NCBI RefSeq assembly: GCF_002221505.1
Contig: NZ_CP011036.1
Coordinates: 806,001-870,000, forward strand
Reading direction: 5' to 3'
Length of the DNA stretch: 64,000 nt
DNA from: Pseudoalteromonas nigrifaciens
Lineage (GTDB): Bacteria; Pseudomonadota; Gammaproteobacteria; Enterobacterales; Alteromonadaceae
In this document: in pieces, positions 50,196-58,254 of the stretch
How positions within the stretch are numbered: the stretch's first letter is position 1
Layout: each line of letters begins with the position of its first letter
Program-made: the position numbers and the translations under genes
The notes under the pieces: model-generated
What the model was told of the DNA's origin: nothing
Seen by the model: only the letters and a program-made list of their open reading frames with translations
Databases searched by the model: none

Positions 50196-51104
50196 ATGAA
50201 TATGAACTTAAAAGATTTAGAGTATGTAAAAGCCATAGCGCACTTTAAGCACTTTCGTAAAGCGGCCGATGCGTGCTTTGTAAGCCAGCCTACCTTAAGT
50301 GGCCAAGTAAAAAAACTTGAACAGGAGCTAGGTGTTACTTTATTTGACCGCTCTACTAAGCAGGTAACATTAACCGCTAAAGGCGAGCGTTTATTAACAC
50401 AAATTAATGTTATTTTAGAACAAACACAAATACTTAAAGAGCTTGCTGCTACGTCAAACGAGCCGCTACAGGGTAAGTTAACTATTGGTATTATTCCAAC
50501 CATTGCGCCTTATTTACTGCCGGTATTACTCACTTCAATGAAAGAGGCGTTTATTAATAGTCGCTTTTCGTTTATTGAAATGCAAACCGCTACAATTTTA
50601 GAAGCGCTAGATAACGGTGAGCTCGACTTTGCAATTTTGGCTGATGTACCCGAGCTCAAAAAGTACCATAGCGTTAATTTATACAAAGAAGATTTTTTAG
50701 TGGCTGTATCACACGATAATTCATTAGCTCAGCAAAAAAAAGTAGCGCTGCGCGAATTACAAGGATGCAGCCTATTAATGTTAAGTGATGGCCATTGCTT
50801 TAAAGATCAAGCCCAACAGTTTTGTTTTTCGGCAGGAGTTAATGTGTCGAGCCAGTATCAGGGTAATAGTTTAGAAACATTACTGGCGCTGGTGGCTATG
50901 GATGACGGGGTTACATTTGTGCCTAAATTGGCTTGTACTGAGCGCGTAGGGGTTAATTATTTAGCTATTTATCCTAATCAGCAGCGCAATATAGTATTTG
51001 CATGTAGAAAGCATTACCCGCATTTATCGGGGGTTGAACAATTGGGTGAATGGTTGTCGGCTCACCCTAATTTAAAGGCTAAATTAACTAAATCGTTGAA
51101 TTAA
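50196..51104 (+). CDS. oxyR: Hydrogen-peroxide-inducible regulator OxyR
   Basis: LysR-type regulator. The N-terminal winged helix (HFRKAADACFVSQPTLSGQVK) is typical, and the redox pair is conserved in DGHCFKDQAQQFCF, equivalent to Cys199 and Cys208 of E. coli OxyR. 302 residues. Divergent from the peroxidase it probably regulates. Its end overlaps convergent flgT by 4 bp. Confidence 0.95.
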   Translation: MNMNLKDLEYVKAIAHFKHFRKAADACFVSQPTLSGQVKKLEQELGVTLFDRSTKQVTLTAKGERLLTQINVILEQTQILKELAATSNEPLQGKLTIGIIPTIAPYLLPVLLTSMKEAFINSRFSFIEMQTATILEALDNGELDFAILADVPELKKYHSVNLYKEDFLVAVSHDNSLAQQKKVALRELQGCSLLMLSDGHCFKDQAQQFCFSAGVNVSSQYQGNSLETLLALVAMDDGVTFVPKLACTERVGVNYLAIYPNQQRNIVFACRKHYPHLSGVEQLGEWLSAHPNLKAKLTKSLN

Positions 51105-52294
51105 AGGTTTTGGCTAACTATTTCGACTATATCGTTAATTTGCACGCCCGGAAGTGGTGCATTATTAATGCTTACCGCAATGGCACTTTGTTGATATAAC
51201 TGCTCAACACGAATGCTATTAAGGGTAATTACTTTATGCGGCATAGTATTGCCTAAAGCGTCTGTTAGGTAATTGTGGTGTGCTATGCTAAGTAGTTGAC
51301 CTTTTTTAAGACCATGTGCTTTACCTAAGTTAATCACTATGTTGCCCTGATCAAGGTGCATAATTTTTCCTTGAGTAGGCAAGCAGGCCATAGCTGATTG
51401 TAAATCGTAACTTAGCGTTTGGTTTATATCGTTTATGCTTTGCCCATAGGGTGATTGCCAAAACATACTACTGTTAACATCAACAATAGCGGTTTTTTCA
51501 AATGGCCAAATAGCTTGGTTTTTATAGCTATTTTGCCAAAGCTGTTCATAAGTAGTGCCATCAAAAAGGGTAAACTCTATTTGGTAACTACGTTGATAGC
51601 TTTCGTCTTGCCAAAAGGCATAGTCGCTATTGAGCTTATCGCTAGTTGATAGGTTGGTTATTTGGCTTAATAAAACGTACTGCGCGTTACTACGCGAGGA
51701 AATATCTTCTAGTTGCGCATTAGAGTAGTCGTGTTGCTGCGAAAAATACTTATCGACCTTTATTGCGTTATTGTAATAAGCGATTGGTACAGCGCTCATT
51801 TTTGACTTTTGCAATGCGGTATAAATATTTTTGCTAACCGCTTTATCTATGTCAAATATTTGACCCATGCGGGCTTGTTCACGATGATTAAGCTGGCTTT
51901 GGGTAACGGCCACAAACTTTTTAAAACTACTTTGTGGGCATTGCTCTGTTTGCGCAAAAATATCTAAGCGTAGTGTAATAGCTAGCTGATTATTATGACG
52001 TTCTTCGCTCACAAGTTCTATTTTTTGAATTTCGCCATGGCTGCTTATTTTAAGCTGATCTTGCATTAGCACGCCGTCTACTAAGGTTTGCACCGAGCTT
52101 ACCCGCGCACCAGAGAACACTAACGCTTGTGTAATGGCATCTTTAATTGCTGCAGATTTAGCTGCGCCTACATCGCTACTTTTAACTTGTGCATGGCCGG
52201 TCGATTCATACCACTGCGCTGCAGTAAAAGGCGAAAACGTTAATAAAGCAGTTGCGCTTAATCCTGCAAATACCGATGATAAAAACGAATTCAT
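51101..52294 (-). CDS. flgT: Flagellar H-ring protein FlgT
   Basis: Periplasmic protein forming the H ring around the LP ring in Vibrio-type sodium- or high-torque motors. Cleavable signal peptide (about 1-26, SPFTAA). The N-terminal domain (YESTGHAQVKSSDVGAAKSA, ALVFSGARVSSVQ) fits FlgT_N, a middle domain follows, and the C-terminal beta domain (QGNIVINLGKAHGLKKGQLL) fits FlgT_C. 397 residues. It is divergent from flgP, each gene behind its own sigma-54-type promoter. Confidence 0.9.
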   Translation of the reverse strand: MNSFLSSVFAGLSATALLTFSPFTAAQWYESTGHAQVKSSDVGAAKSAAIKDAITQALVFSGARVSSVQTLVDGVLMQDQLKISSHGEIQKIELVSEERHNNQLAITLRLDIFAQTEQCPQSSFKKFVAVTQSQLNHREQARMGQIFDIDKAVSKNIYTALQKSKMSAVPIAYYNNAIKVDKYFSQQHDYSNAQLEDISSRSNAQYVLLSQITNLSTSDKLNSDYAFWQDESYQRSYQIEFTLFDGTTYEQLWQNSYKNQAIWPFEKTAIVDVNSSMFWQSPYGQSINDINQTLSYDLQSAMACLPTQGKIMHLDQGNIVINLGKAHGLKKGQLLSIAHHNYLTDALGNTMPHKVITLNSIRVEQLYQQSAIAVSINNAPLPGVQINDIVEIVSQNL

Positions 52295-52337
52295 ACATTT
52301 ACTCCAGTTAAATTTTAGCTATTAGCATAAGTTACAC

Positions 52338-52353
52338 AGCAAGGAGCGTACCA
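52338..52353 (-). promoter_or_regulatory. Candidate sigma-54 promoter of flgT
   Basis: On the minus strand TGGTACGCTCCTTGCT matches TGGCAC-N5-TTGCA, with GG and GC 10 bases apart, 44 bp upstream of the flgT start codon. Confidence 0.7.
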
Positions 52354-52388
52354 ATATTATTTGTGAGTAAACACCACTTAAGTGTCAA

Positions 52389-52404
52389 TGGCATTAAACC
52401 TGCA
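52389..52404 (+). promoter_or_regulatory. Candidate sigma-54 promoter of flgP
   Basis: TGGCATTAAACCTGCA has GG-N10-GC and fits the sigma-54 consensus, 46 bp upstream of the flgP start codon. Confidence 0.7.
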
Positions 52405-52449
52405 TAAGTATCGTATAATTATTTAATTTGTTTTTTAGGGCTAGGTACT

Positions 52450-52908
52450 ATGCGAGTAATGCCATTACTTATCACGTTAGGATGCATAACCTTAAGCGGT
52501 TGTAGCAATATGTTTGATAAGCACGTTGAATACAAATATGTAGAGCCAAACAATTATCCGGTATTAAAAGCCGTGGGTTATGCACCTATTAGCCTGCAGT
52601 CGGGTGTTAATAAGTCGCAAAAGCAGTTAATGGCTATTAAAGCTTCTAAGCTAGAAGCGTATCGAGAGCTTGCAGAGCAAGTGTATGGGCAACAAATTAC
52701 CGCAGGTACTACAGTTGCAGGTTCAATAGCACAAGACGATTACCTACAAAGCAAAGTGCAGGGCATTATTAAAGGCGCACAAGTTATAAAAGCCTACGCG
52801 GTAGACGACACCTATATAACTGAGCTTGAACTAAATATGAAGCGCGTGCACGACCTGTACATAGGCGAAATTAAACCCCGAGAAGTTAAAAAAGTAACTT
52901 ATTACTAG
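52450..52908 (+). CDS. flgP: Flagellar outer-membrane lipoprotein FlgP
   Basis: LPP20-family lipoprotein required for a stable, functional flagellum in Vibrio and for the basal disk in Campylobacter. The lipobox LSGC is followed by Ser. The LPP20 core is visible: LKAVGYAPIS, KASKLEAYRELAEQVYG, then the IKGAQVIKAYAVDDTYITELEL ending. 152 residues. The stop codon TAG straddles the left junction of a 311-bp TIR element, so the element was inserted at the very end of the gene without changing the protein. Confidence 0.9.
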   Translation: MRVMPLLITLGCITLSGCSNMFDKHVEYKYVEPNNYPVLKAVGYAPISLQSGVNKSQKQLMAIKASKLEAYRELAEQVYGQQITAGTTVAGSIAQDDYLQSKVQGIIKGAQVIKAYAVDDTYITELELNMKRVHDLYIGEIKPREVKKVTYY

Positions 52909-53218
52909 GGTCTGTTGACCTTTGCGGATTAAAATTTGTTCAAGCTAGGGGCGATTTAATCGCGGCGCGAGATTTGTAACCTAGTGGGCTAAGTAAAAAC
53001 CGAGCAAAGCTTCCGCGTCCTGCTCACGCCCCTTACCTACATCCATGTAGGCAACAAAGAGTCAATCGCTCCTAGGCAGAACCCTTCGGGCAGCGCATGT
53101 TTGGCATTAATGCTGCGTTATCGCCTATTTATGGGGAATAACCACACCACATAGGCTCTGCCTTGCCTTAATACCAAACACACTGCTGCAAATTTAACCT
53201 TGAAAGATCAACAGACCC
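52908..53218 (+). repeat. ~310-bp TIR element flanked by TA, copy 2
   Basis: Runs from GGGTCTGTTGACCTTT to GATCAACAGACCC, with TA on both sides (52906-52907 and 53219-53220). It is nearly identical, in reverse orientation, to 7998-8307. No coding capacity. The target TA belonged to the TAG stop codon of flgP; because G follows TA on both sides, TAG is regenerated at the left junction. Confidence 0.85.
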
Positions 53219-53252
53219 TAGTCCCCCTAAAAACGTTAGTAACTCTAAAAAC

Positions 53253-53288
53253 AAAAAAGCCTTAGCTGATCAACAGTTAAGGCTTTTT
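53253..53288. terminator. Bidirectional terminator downstream of flgN
   Basis: AAAAAAGCCTTA and TAAGGCTTTTTT form a long stem flanked by T runs on either strand, between the TIR element and the leftward flgN gene. Confidence 0.85.
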
Positions 53289-53313
53289 TATTATGTAAGA
53301 AGTTGTTTTTTAA

Positions 53314-53745
53314 TTAAGCTTTTAAATTACGTACCAAATTATTATCGGTGTTTATTACACTACCGGCTTGGTCGTAGGTCATAGAAGAGGGGGCACCAAT
53401 TAAAATATCTTTTAATTGTTTAACGCTTAATTGTGCTTGATGCGCTGCGTGGGCATTTACTTCATTTTGCTTTTGGCATTGCTCAAGCTTGCTGCGTATT
53501 AGTTTAATTAAATCGGTGATCTCGGTTGTTTGCTCATCGTTATTGGCAATCAACTTGTTGAGCTCTTTATCGAGGTTGCTTAGCGTGGTTAAAAAAGACA
53601 TTTTTTGTTGGGCAATTTCTTTTAAACCTTCACCACGGCGCGAGGCAATAGATGTTAGCTCGTCATTTAATAAAATATTAAGTGATTCTAAGCAATTGTG
53701 TTGCTCATTTAGTTTAATGGTAATTAAACTATTGTGATCAGCCAT
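53314..53745 (-). CDS. flgN: Flagellar export chaperone FlgN
   Basis: Cytosolic helical chaperone for hook-associated proteins FlgK and FlgL. The 143-residue, almost entirely alpha-helical protein (LNEQHNCLESLNILLNDELTS, IAQQKMSFLTTLSNLDKELN) fits the FlgN pattern; sequence conservation in the family is low and position after flgM is decisive. ATG 53745 is used; it overlaps the flgM stop by 8 bp. Confidence 0.85.
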   Translation of the reverse strand: MADHNSLITIKLNEQHNCLESLNILLNDELTSIASRRGEGLKEIAQQKMSFLTTLSNLDKELNKLIANNDEQTTEITDLIKLIRSKLEQCQKQNEVNAHAAHQAQLSVKQLKDILIGAPSSMTYDQAGSVINTDNNLVRNLKA

Positions 53746-54058
53746 AAACGTTAAACTCAAATTCAGCTAGGTTTTTTGCAAGTTTTTCGCTGTCTATTTG
53801 GTATTTACCCTCAGTGATTGCTTTTTTAAGCTCTGCCACTTTATCGGTATCAAAACCAGGAGACTGCTGCGCTTTATCTTGCAGGGTTTTTAGCTGTTTA
53901 GCTTGCGGGGTTAAGCTTACAGAGTCGCTGGCAGCTTTAGGCGCCGAAGACTGTGCAGCTTGCGTATTTGCATTATCTCTTTGTATATCAACTTTTTGCT
54001 GCTTAGTGTTAGTTAACACATTTGCTTGTTGATTACCTTTATTAACTTGACCGACCAT
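53738..54058 (-). CDS. flgM: Anti-sigma-28 factor FlgM
   Basis: Binds and holds FliA (sigma-28) until hook completion, then is exported. A disordered Gln/Asn/Ala-rich N-terminal half leads to the FlgM C-terminal motif (DSVSLTPQAKQLKTLQ..., DKVAELKKAITEGKYQIDSEKLAKNL). 106 residues. A near-perfect sigma-28 promoter precedes it, giving the usual autoregulatory loop. Confidence 0.95.
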   Translation of the reverse strand: MVGQVNKGNQQANVLTNTKQQKVDIQRDNANTQAAQSSAPKAASDSVSLTPQAKQLKTLQDKAQQSPGFDTDKVAELKKAITEGKYQIDSEKLAKNLAEFEFNVYG

Positions 54059-54094
54059 AATAATAAACCTGTATATTACCCAACTAATGCCAAG

Positions 54095-54121
54095 TTATCG
54101 GCATATACATAAGATACTTTA
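54095..54121 (-). promoter_or_regulatory. Sigma-28 (FliA) promoter of flgM-flgN
   Basis: On the minus strand TAAA, 15 bases, then GCCGATAA, exactly the FliA consensus TAAA-N15-GCCGATAA, 37 bp upstream of the flgM start. Confidence 0.88.
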
Positions 54122-54134
54122 GTATAAATTTAAA

Positions 54135-54842
54135 TTATATATTAACTTGTACAGACTCTACACCATCTACGCGAGCATTTAAAACTTTACCGGTTTTTTT
54201 GTTTTTTACTTTAACTTGCTCGCCAAGGCTACCATCTTCAAGTGCAATACCGGTTGTTTTAACTTTTAAGCCCTTAATATTAGCATTAATATTTACAGCA
54301 TCGCCTTTGCACACCATGCATATTTGGCTCAATAAAAGTGGCATTCCGCTGCGTATATTTCGTTTACTTCGGCTGCCTATTAATAATGCTGGGTTATCTA
54401 AATATTGTACTCTGATAAAGTGAGTTGAGCGCATTTCAATACTTAAATGCGCCGCAGTTATTACTTCGCCGCGAGCTAAATTTACATTAGCAACTACAAC
54501 AGGAGCCGTTTCGGTTACTCTTACGTGTACATACTGGGCCCAGTTGTTAGTGTCGTTACATTTTATTTGTAATGTTACTTGGCGATTAAAAGGCGGATCG
54601 CTGGGGAGTAATAACTCAGGCTCTGATTCGCAACTGCGATCGGGAGTGCGGGGGTCGAGCGGTAACGCACTAAGCTGTATTTTATTTTCATCAAGGTTGT
54701 TAATTTGCGCAGCAACATGAGTTATAGCCATTTGTTGTAATATGTCTTTGCTAAATACTTTAGCCTCTAAAGGCAAAGTTAAACAGAGGCTAGTAAGAAC
54801 ATAAAAAACACTGTATCTTCTGATTTTTTTTAACAAACTCAT
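54135..54842 (-). CDS. flgA: Flagellar P-ring assembly chaperone FlgA
   Basis: Periplasmic chaperone for P-ring (FlgI) assembly. Signal peptide (cleavage near LPLEA), then a beta-rich body with the SAF-domain part (VVVANVNLARGEVITAAHL, GSRSKRNIRSGMPLLLSQI) and the C-terminal KNKKTGKVLNARVDG. 235 residues. First gene of the leftward flgA-flgM-flgN group, divergent from cheV. Confidence 0.93.
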   Translation of the reverse strand: MSLLKKIRRYSVFYVLTSLCLTLPLEAKVFSKDILQQMAITHVAAQINNLDENKIQLSALPLDPRTPDRSCESEPELLLPSDPPFNRQVTLQIKCNDTNNWAQYVHVRVTETAPVVVANVNLARGEVITAAHLSIEMRSTHFIRVQYLDNPALLIGSRSKRNIRSGMPLLLSQICMVCKGDAVNINANIKGLKVKTTGIALEDGSLGEQVKVKNKKTGKVLNARVDGVESVQVNI

Positions 54843-54938
54843 AATGTTTCGGCTATGCTTATAGGTTAAAACAGGGTATAAATATTTAGCGTCAAAAAGT
54901 AGACGCTCCCGTTGTATTATGTGACTTTATAGATTCAA

Positions 54939-54954
54939 AGCAATTATCGTTCCG
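54939..54954 (-). promoter_or_regulatory. Possible sigma-54 promoter of flgA
   Basis: On the minus strand CGGAACGATAATTGCT has GG-N10-GC and TTGCT but lacks the usual C after GG. It lies 97 bp upstream of flgA. Weaker than the other sigma-54 sites here. Confidence 0.4.
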
Positions 54955-54980
54955 TATAGTTTGTTTTTTAGGAGATTTGA

Positions 54981-55916
54981 ATGGCAGGTATTTTAGACTC
55001 AGTAAACCAACGAACCCAGTTGGTGGGGCAAAACCGCTTAGAGCTACTACTATTTAAACTCAGAGGGCGTCAGCGTTTTGGGATTAATGTGTTTAAAGTG
55101 AGAGAGGTACTGCAATGTCCTCCTCTTACCAATATGCCAAAATCAAATGCTTACATTCGTGGTGTTGCCCATATTCGCGGCCAAACTATTTCGGTTATTG
55201 ACCTTTCTATGGCTGTGGGTGGGCGTCCAATTGAAAATATTAAAGACAGTTTTATAATTATTGCTGAATATAATCGTACCGTTCAAGGTTTTTTAGTTGG
55301 CGGTGTAGAGCGTATTGTAAATATGAACTGGGAAAAAATAATGCCGCCACCGCCAGGTGCAGGCCGGTATTCTTACTTAACTGCTGTAACTGAAATAGAA
55401 AACGAATTAGTTGAAATTTTAGATGTAGAAAAAATATTAAACGAAATTTGCCCAGTTAATACCGAAGTAAGTGCCGATGTTGCGGCTACACAAGGTGACA
55501 TTAAAAAAGATTTAGGCGAGCGAATTGTTTTTATTGCCGATGACTCAGCAGTAGCACGAAACCAAGTTAAGCGAGCATTAGAGCCACTTGGCGTTCAAAC
55601 TGAGCTTGCCAAAAATGGTAAAGAAGCACTTAAGCGATTAAAAGAAATAGCCGAACATGACTGCGTAAACGATATTACAGAACGTGTAGGGTTACTTATT
55701 TCGGATGTAGAAATGCCTGAAATGGATGGCTATACATTAACCGCCGAAATAAAAGCGGATCCTAAATTGGCACCATTACATGTTATTTTACATACCTCGT
55801 TAAGTGGCGTGTTTAATCAGGCCATGGTTGAAAAAGTAGGTGCAGATGACTTTATTGCAAAATTTAATCCCGACGAACTCGCAACAGCAGTAAGAAAATG
55901 GGTTCATTGTGATTAA
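54981..55916 (+). CDS. cheV: Chemotaxis coupling protein CheV
   Basis: A CheW-like domain (about 10-160) is fused to a C-terminal receiver (about 180-308, phosphoacceptor Asp in LLISDVEMPEMDG). It couples receptors to CheA and may act as a phosphate sink or in adaptation. 311 residues. Precedes cheR by 20 bp in the order found in Vibrio and Shewanella flagellar clusters. Confidence 0.96.
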   Translation: MAGILDSVNQRTQLVGQNRLELLLFKLRGRQRFGINVFKVREVLQCPPLTNMPKSNAYIRGVAHIRGQTISVIDLSMAVGGRPIENIKDSFIIIAEYNRTVQGFLVGGVERIVNMNWEKIMPPPPGAGRYSYLTAVTEIENELVEILDVEKILNEICPVNTEVSADVAATQGDIKKDLGERIVFIADDSAVARNQVKRALEPLGVQTELAKNGKEALKRLKEIAEHDCVNDITERVGLLISDVEMPEMDGYTLTAEIKADPKLAPLHVILHTSLSGVFNQAMVEKVGADDFIAKFNPDELATAVRKWVHCD

Positions 55917-55936
55917 TAAATATAGGTGTTATTGAT

Positions 55937-56767
55937 TTGAATAGTAAAGATTTACAGCAAAGTGAATACGATCAATTTCGCTTATTTTTAGAACAACAGT
56001 GCGGTATTGTATTAGGCGAAAACAAACAATACTTGGTTAAAAGCCGTTTAGCGCCGTTAATGAAGCGATTTAATGTTGAGTCTTTGTCACAGCTAGTAAA
56101 TAAAACCTTGGGTTTGCATGAGCGCCAATTACGCGCTGCAGTGGTTGATGCAATGACCACCAATGAAACCCTATGGTTTAGAGATCAATATCCGTTTGAG
56201 TTATTAAAAACTAAACTGTTTCCAGAGTTTAAAGGGCTTAACAGGCCATTAAAAATATGGTCTGCGGCAAGCTCTTCTGGTCAAGAACCATATTCAATTG
56301 CTATGTCGGTTGCTGAGTTTCAGACAAGTTCTCCTGGGGTTTTACGCATGGGAGCGCAAATAGTGGCTACCGATATATCAAATACTATGCTGGATATGTG
56401 TAAACACGCCGAGTATGACGCGTTAGCACTAGCAAGAGGGCTCTCGGCCGAACGCCGCAAAAAGTTTTTTAAAGACAGCGGCAATGGTATGGCTCAGGTT
56501 ATCGACCCAATAAAAAAGCAGGTTAACTTTAGACACCTTAATTTACTCGACTCATACGCGCTTTTAGGCAAGTTTGATATTATATTTTGCCGCAATGTGT
56601 TGATTTACTTTGCACCAGAAGTAAAAGCAAAAATTATTGCTAAATTTTCTCAAGCACTTAATCCTAAAGGTTATTTACTTTTAGGTGCGTCGGAATCAAT
56701 GAGCGGTTTAAGTAATGATTTTGATATGGTTAGATGTAATCCTGGTATTATTTACCAAAAGAAATAA
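55937..56767 (+). CDS. cheR: Chemotaxis protein methyltransferase CheR
   Basis: SAM-dependent methylation of chemoreceptor glutamates. The N-terminal helical domain is followed by the Rossmann domain (IWSAASSSGQEPYSIAMSV, IVATDISNTMLD, FDIIFCRNVLIYF). Starts at TTG 55937 with AGG about 10 bases upstream; no ATG start fits the family N-terminus. 276 residues. Confidence 0.95.
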   Translation: MNSKDLQQSEYDQFRLFLEQQCGIVLGENKQYLVKSRLAPLMKRFNVESLSQLVNKTLGLHERQLRAAVVDAMTTNETLWFRDQYPFELLKTKLFPEFKGLNRPLKIWSAASSSGQEPYSIAMSVAEFQTSSPGVLRMGAQIVATDISNTMLDMCKHAEYDALALARGLSAERRKKFFKDSGNGMAQVIDPIKKQVNFRHLNLLDSYALLGKFDIIFCRNVLIYFAPEVKAKIIAKFSQALNPKGYLLLGASESMSGLSNDFDMVRCNPGIIYQKK

Positions 56768-56814
56768 CTGCAAGTGTGAAGTGTGAGCAGTTTGCACATT
56801 TTAAGCATTATTTT

Positions 56815-56839
56815 AAACGACGCATTTAGCGTCGTTTTT
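56815..56839 (+). terminator. Terminator of cheV-cheR
   Basis: AAACGACGC / GCGTCGTTT perfect 9-bp stem with a 5-base loop, followed by TT, 48 bases after cheR. Confidence 0.9.
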
Positions 56840-56966
56840 CGTTTTAGCGATAAGCAAGTAATTAGCCAAGCTTTGTGTATTACCAAGCACTGTGTATAAG
56901 TTATAGCTTCGCACATCCCCTTATTTAAAGCGCATTGTGCCAATATGTTTAAGCGAACATACATAT

Positions 56967-57067
56967 CCACAAAAAGGCTATGAAGTGCTGCACTTTAGAG
57001 AGGTAAAACCACTAGATTATGTGTTTAAATCACTGCTCAATTACCCTCATTGTTTTCTCTTTGTGCA
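56967..57067. repeat. 101-bp palindromic-ended repeat unit, copy B
   Basis: Starts CCACAAAAAGGCTATGA (slightly decayed end) and finishes TTTTCTCTTTGTGCA. The body GCACTTTAGAGAGG ... AAATCACTGCTCAATTACCCTCAT matches copies A and C. Separated from copy C by 22 bases, so B and C are a direct tandem pair. Confidence 0.7.
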
Positions 57068-57089
57068 AAATAATATTTAAATGCTTTAT

Positions 57090-57191
57090 TCACAAAGAGG
57101 CTAAGAGGGCGCTGCGCTTTAGAGAAGAAAAAATAGATAAATTATCTGTTTAAATCACTGCTCATATACTCCCATTCGCATCCATTGTGCA
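57090..57191. repeat. 101-bp palindromic-ended repeat unit, copy C
   Basis: Starts TCACAAAGAGGCTAAGAGG and ends TCCATTGTGCA (decayed right end). The core GCGCTGCGCTTTAGAGAAG is the best match to copy A. Apart from the two repeats, the terminator and the sigma-54 promoter, the cheR-flgB gap (56768-57396) holds nothing recognisable. Confidence 0.7.
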
Positions 57192-57346
57192 AATGTGCTT
57201 TAGAGTTTTTAACTGCTGGCATTTTTATAATAACTTTATTGGCTCATATCAATTTACTTATTGCCTTAAAATCTCCCTAAAACCTGCACTTTAAATAGCT
57301 ATATTTAATCAGCTTAGTAAATAACTTTAAACAAAAATTAGTTAAA

Positions 57347-57362
57347 TGGCTTATTTCTTGCT
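57347..57362 (+). promoter_or_regulatory. Sigma-54 promoter of flgBCDE
   Basis: TGGCTTATTTCTTGCT: GG-N10-GC with TTGCT at -12. 35 bases before the flgB start. Control of flg genes by sigma-54 with FlrC is known in Vibrio-type polar systems. Confidence 0.75.
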
Positions 57363-57396
57363 TTGTTCAAGCTAAGTCAATTTTTTGGAGATGGTT

Positions 57397-57804
57397 ATGG
57401 CTATCAGTTTTGATAAAGCGCTTGGTGTGCACCCGCACGCTATGTTGATCCGTTCGCAAAGAGCCGAAATGCTCGCTACCAATATCGCTAATGCTGATAC
57501 GCCGGGCTATAAAGCAAAAGATATAGACTTTGCCTCTGCACTAAAAACGGCAAAGTCACACCAACAAGGCGGCAATAGTATGGTCAGAACCAACAGTAAA
57601 CACATTGCCGGTGGTAGTAAAGAAGTAGGTGGTTCAGAAATGTTTCGTAATGCAAATCAACCAGATACAGGTGATGGCAACTCGGTTGATATACAGGTGG
57701 AACGAAACTTGTATGCACAGAATGCTATGGAGTATCAGGCCAGCTTGCAATTTTTAAGCGGCAGATTTAAAGGTCTGAAAAAAGCACTCGGTAGCCAAGG
57801 ATAA
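57397..57804 (+). CDS. flgB: Flagellar basal-body rod protein FlgB
   Basis: Proximal rod subunit. The N-terminal motif LATNIANADTPGYKAKD defines the family. TTGGAG six bases before ATG 57397 decides the start; in-frame starts just upstream overlap that site. 135 residues. First gene of flgBCDE. Confidence 0.96.
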   Translation: MAISFDKALGVHPHAMLIRSQRAEMLATNIANADTPGYKAKDIDFASALKTAKSHQQGGNSMVRTNSKHIAGGSKEVGGSEMFRNANQPDTGDGNSVDIQVERNLYAQNAMEYQASLQFLSGRFKGLKKALGSQG

Positions 57805-57809
57805 TAATT

Positions 57810-58241
57810 ATGAGTTTATATAATGTTTTTGATATTGCTGGTTCTGGTATGAGCGCACAAAATGTGCGTTTAAACACCACCGCAAGTAATATTTCTAATG
57901 CGAATACTATTAGTTCTTCTCAGGATAAAACTTACCGAGCGCGACAACCTGTATTTGCTGCTGAGCTTACTAAAGCTTCAGCATCAGCAAGTAATCCACA
58001 GGGCTCCGCTGTTGGCGTTAAAGTATTAGGCATTGTTGAGAGCAACAAACCATTACAAATCGAATATAACCCAAACCATCCAAGTGCGGATGAAAATGGC
58101 TATATCTATAAACCCAACGTTAATGTTGTTGAGGAGATGGCAAACATGATTTCTGCCTCTCGTTCGTATCAAACAAATGTGCAAGTTGCCGATGCAGCAA
58201 AGCAAATGTTAAGTAAAACACTGCTGCTAGGCCAGCGGTAA
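57810..58241 (+). CDS. flgC: Flagellar basal-body rod protein FlgC
   Basis: Proximal rod subunit. N-terminal SGMSAQNVRLNTTASNISNA and C-terminal NVVEEMANMISASRSYQTNV are the rod/hook-family helices that pack in the axial structure. 143 residues, 5 bp after flgB. Confidence 0.97.
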   Translation: MSLYNVFDIAGSGMSAQNVRLNTTASNISNANTISSSQDKTYRARQPVFAAELTKASASASNPQGSAVGVKVLGIVESNKPLQIEYNPNHPSADENGYIYKPNVNVVEEMANMISASRSYQTNVQVADAAKQMLSKTLLLGQR

Positions 58242-58254
58242 CAGAGGGTAGGTT

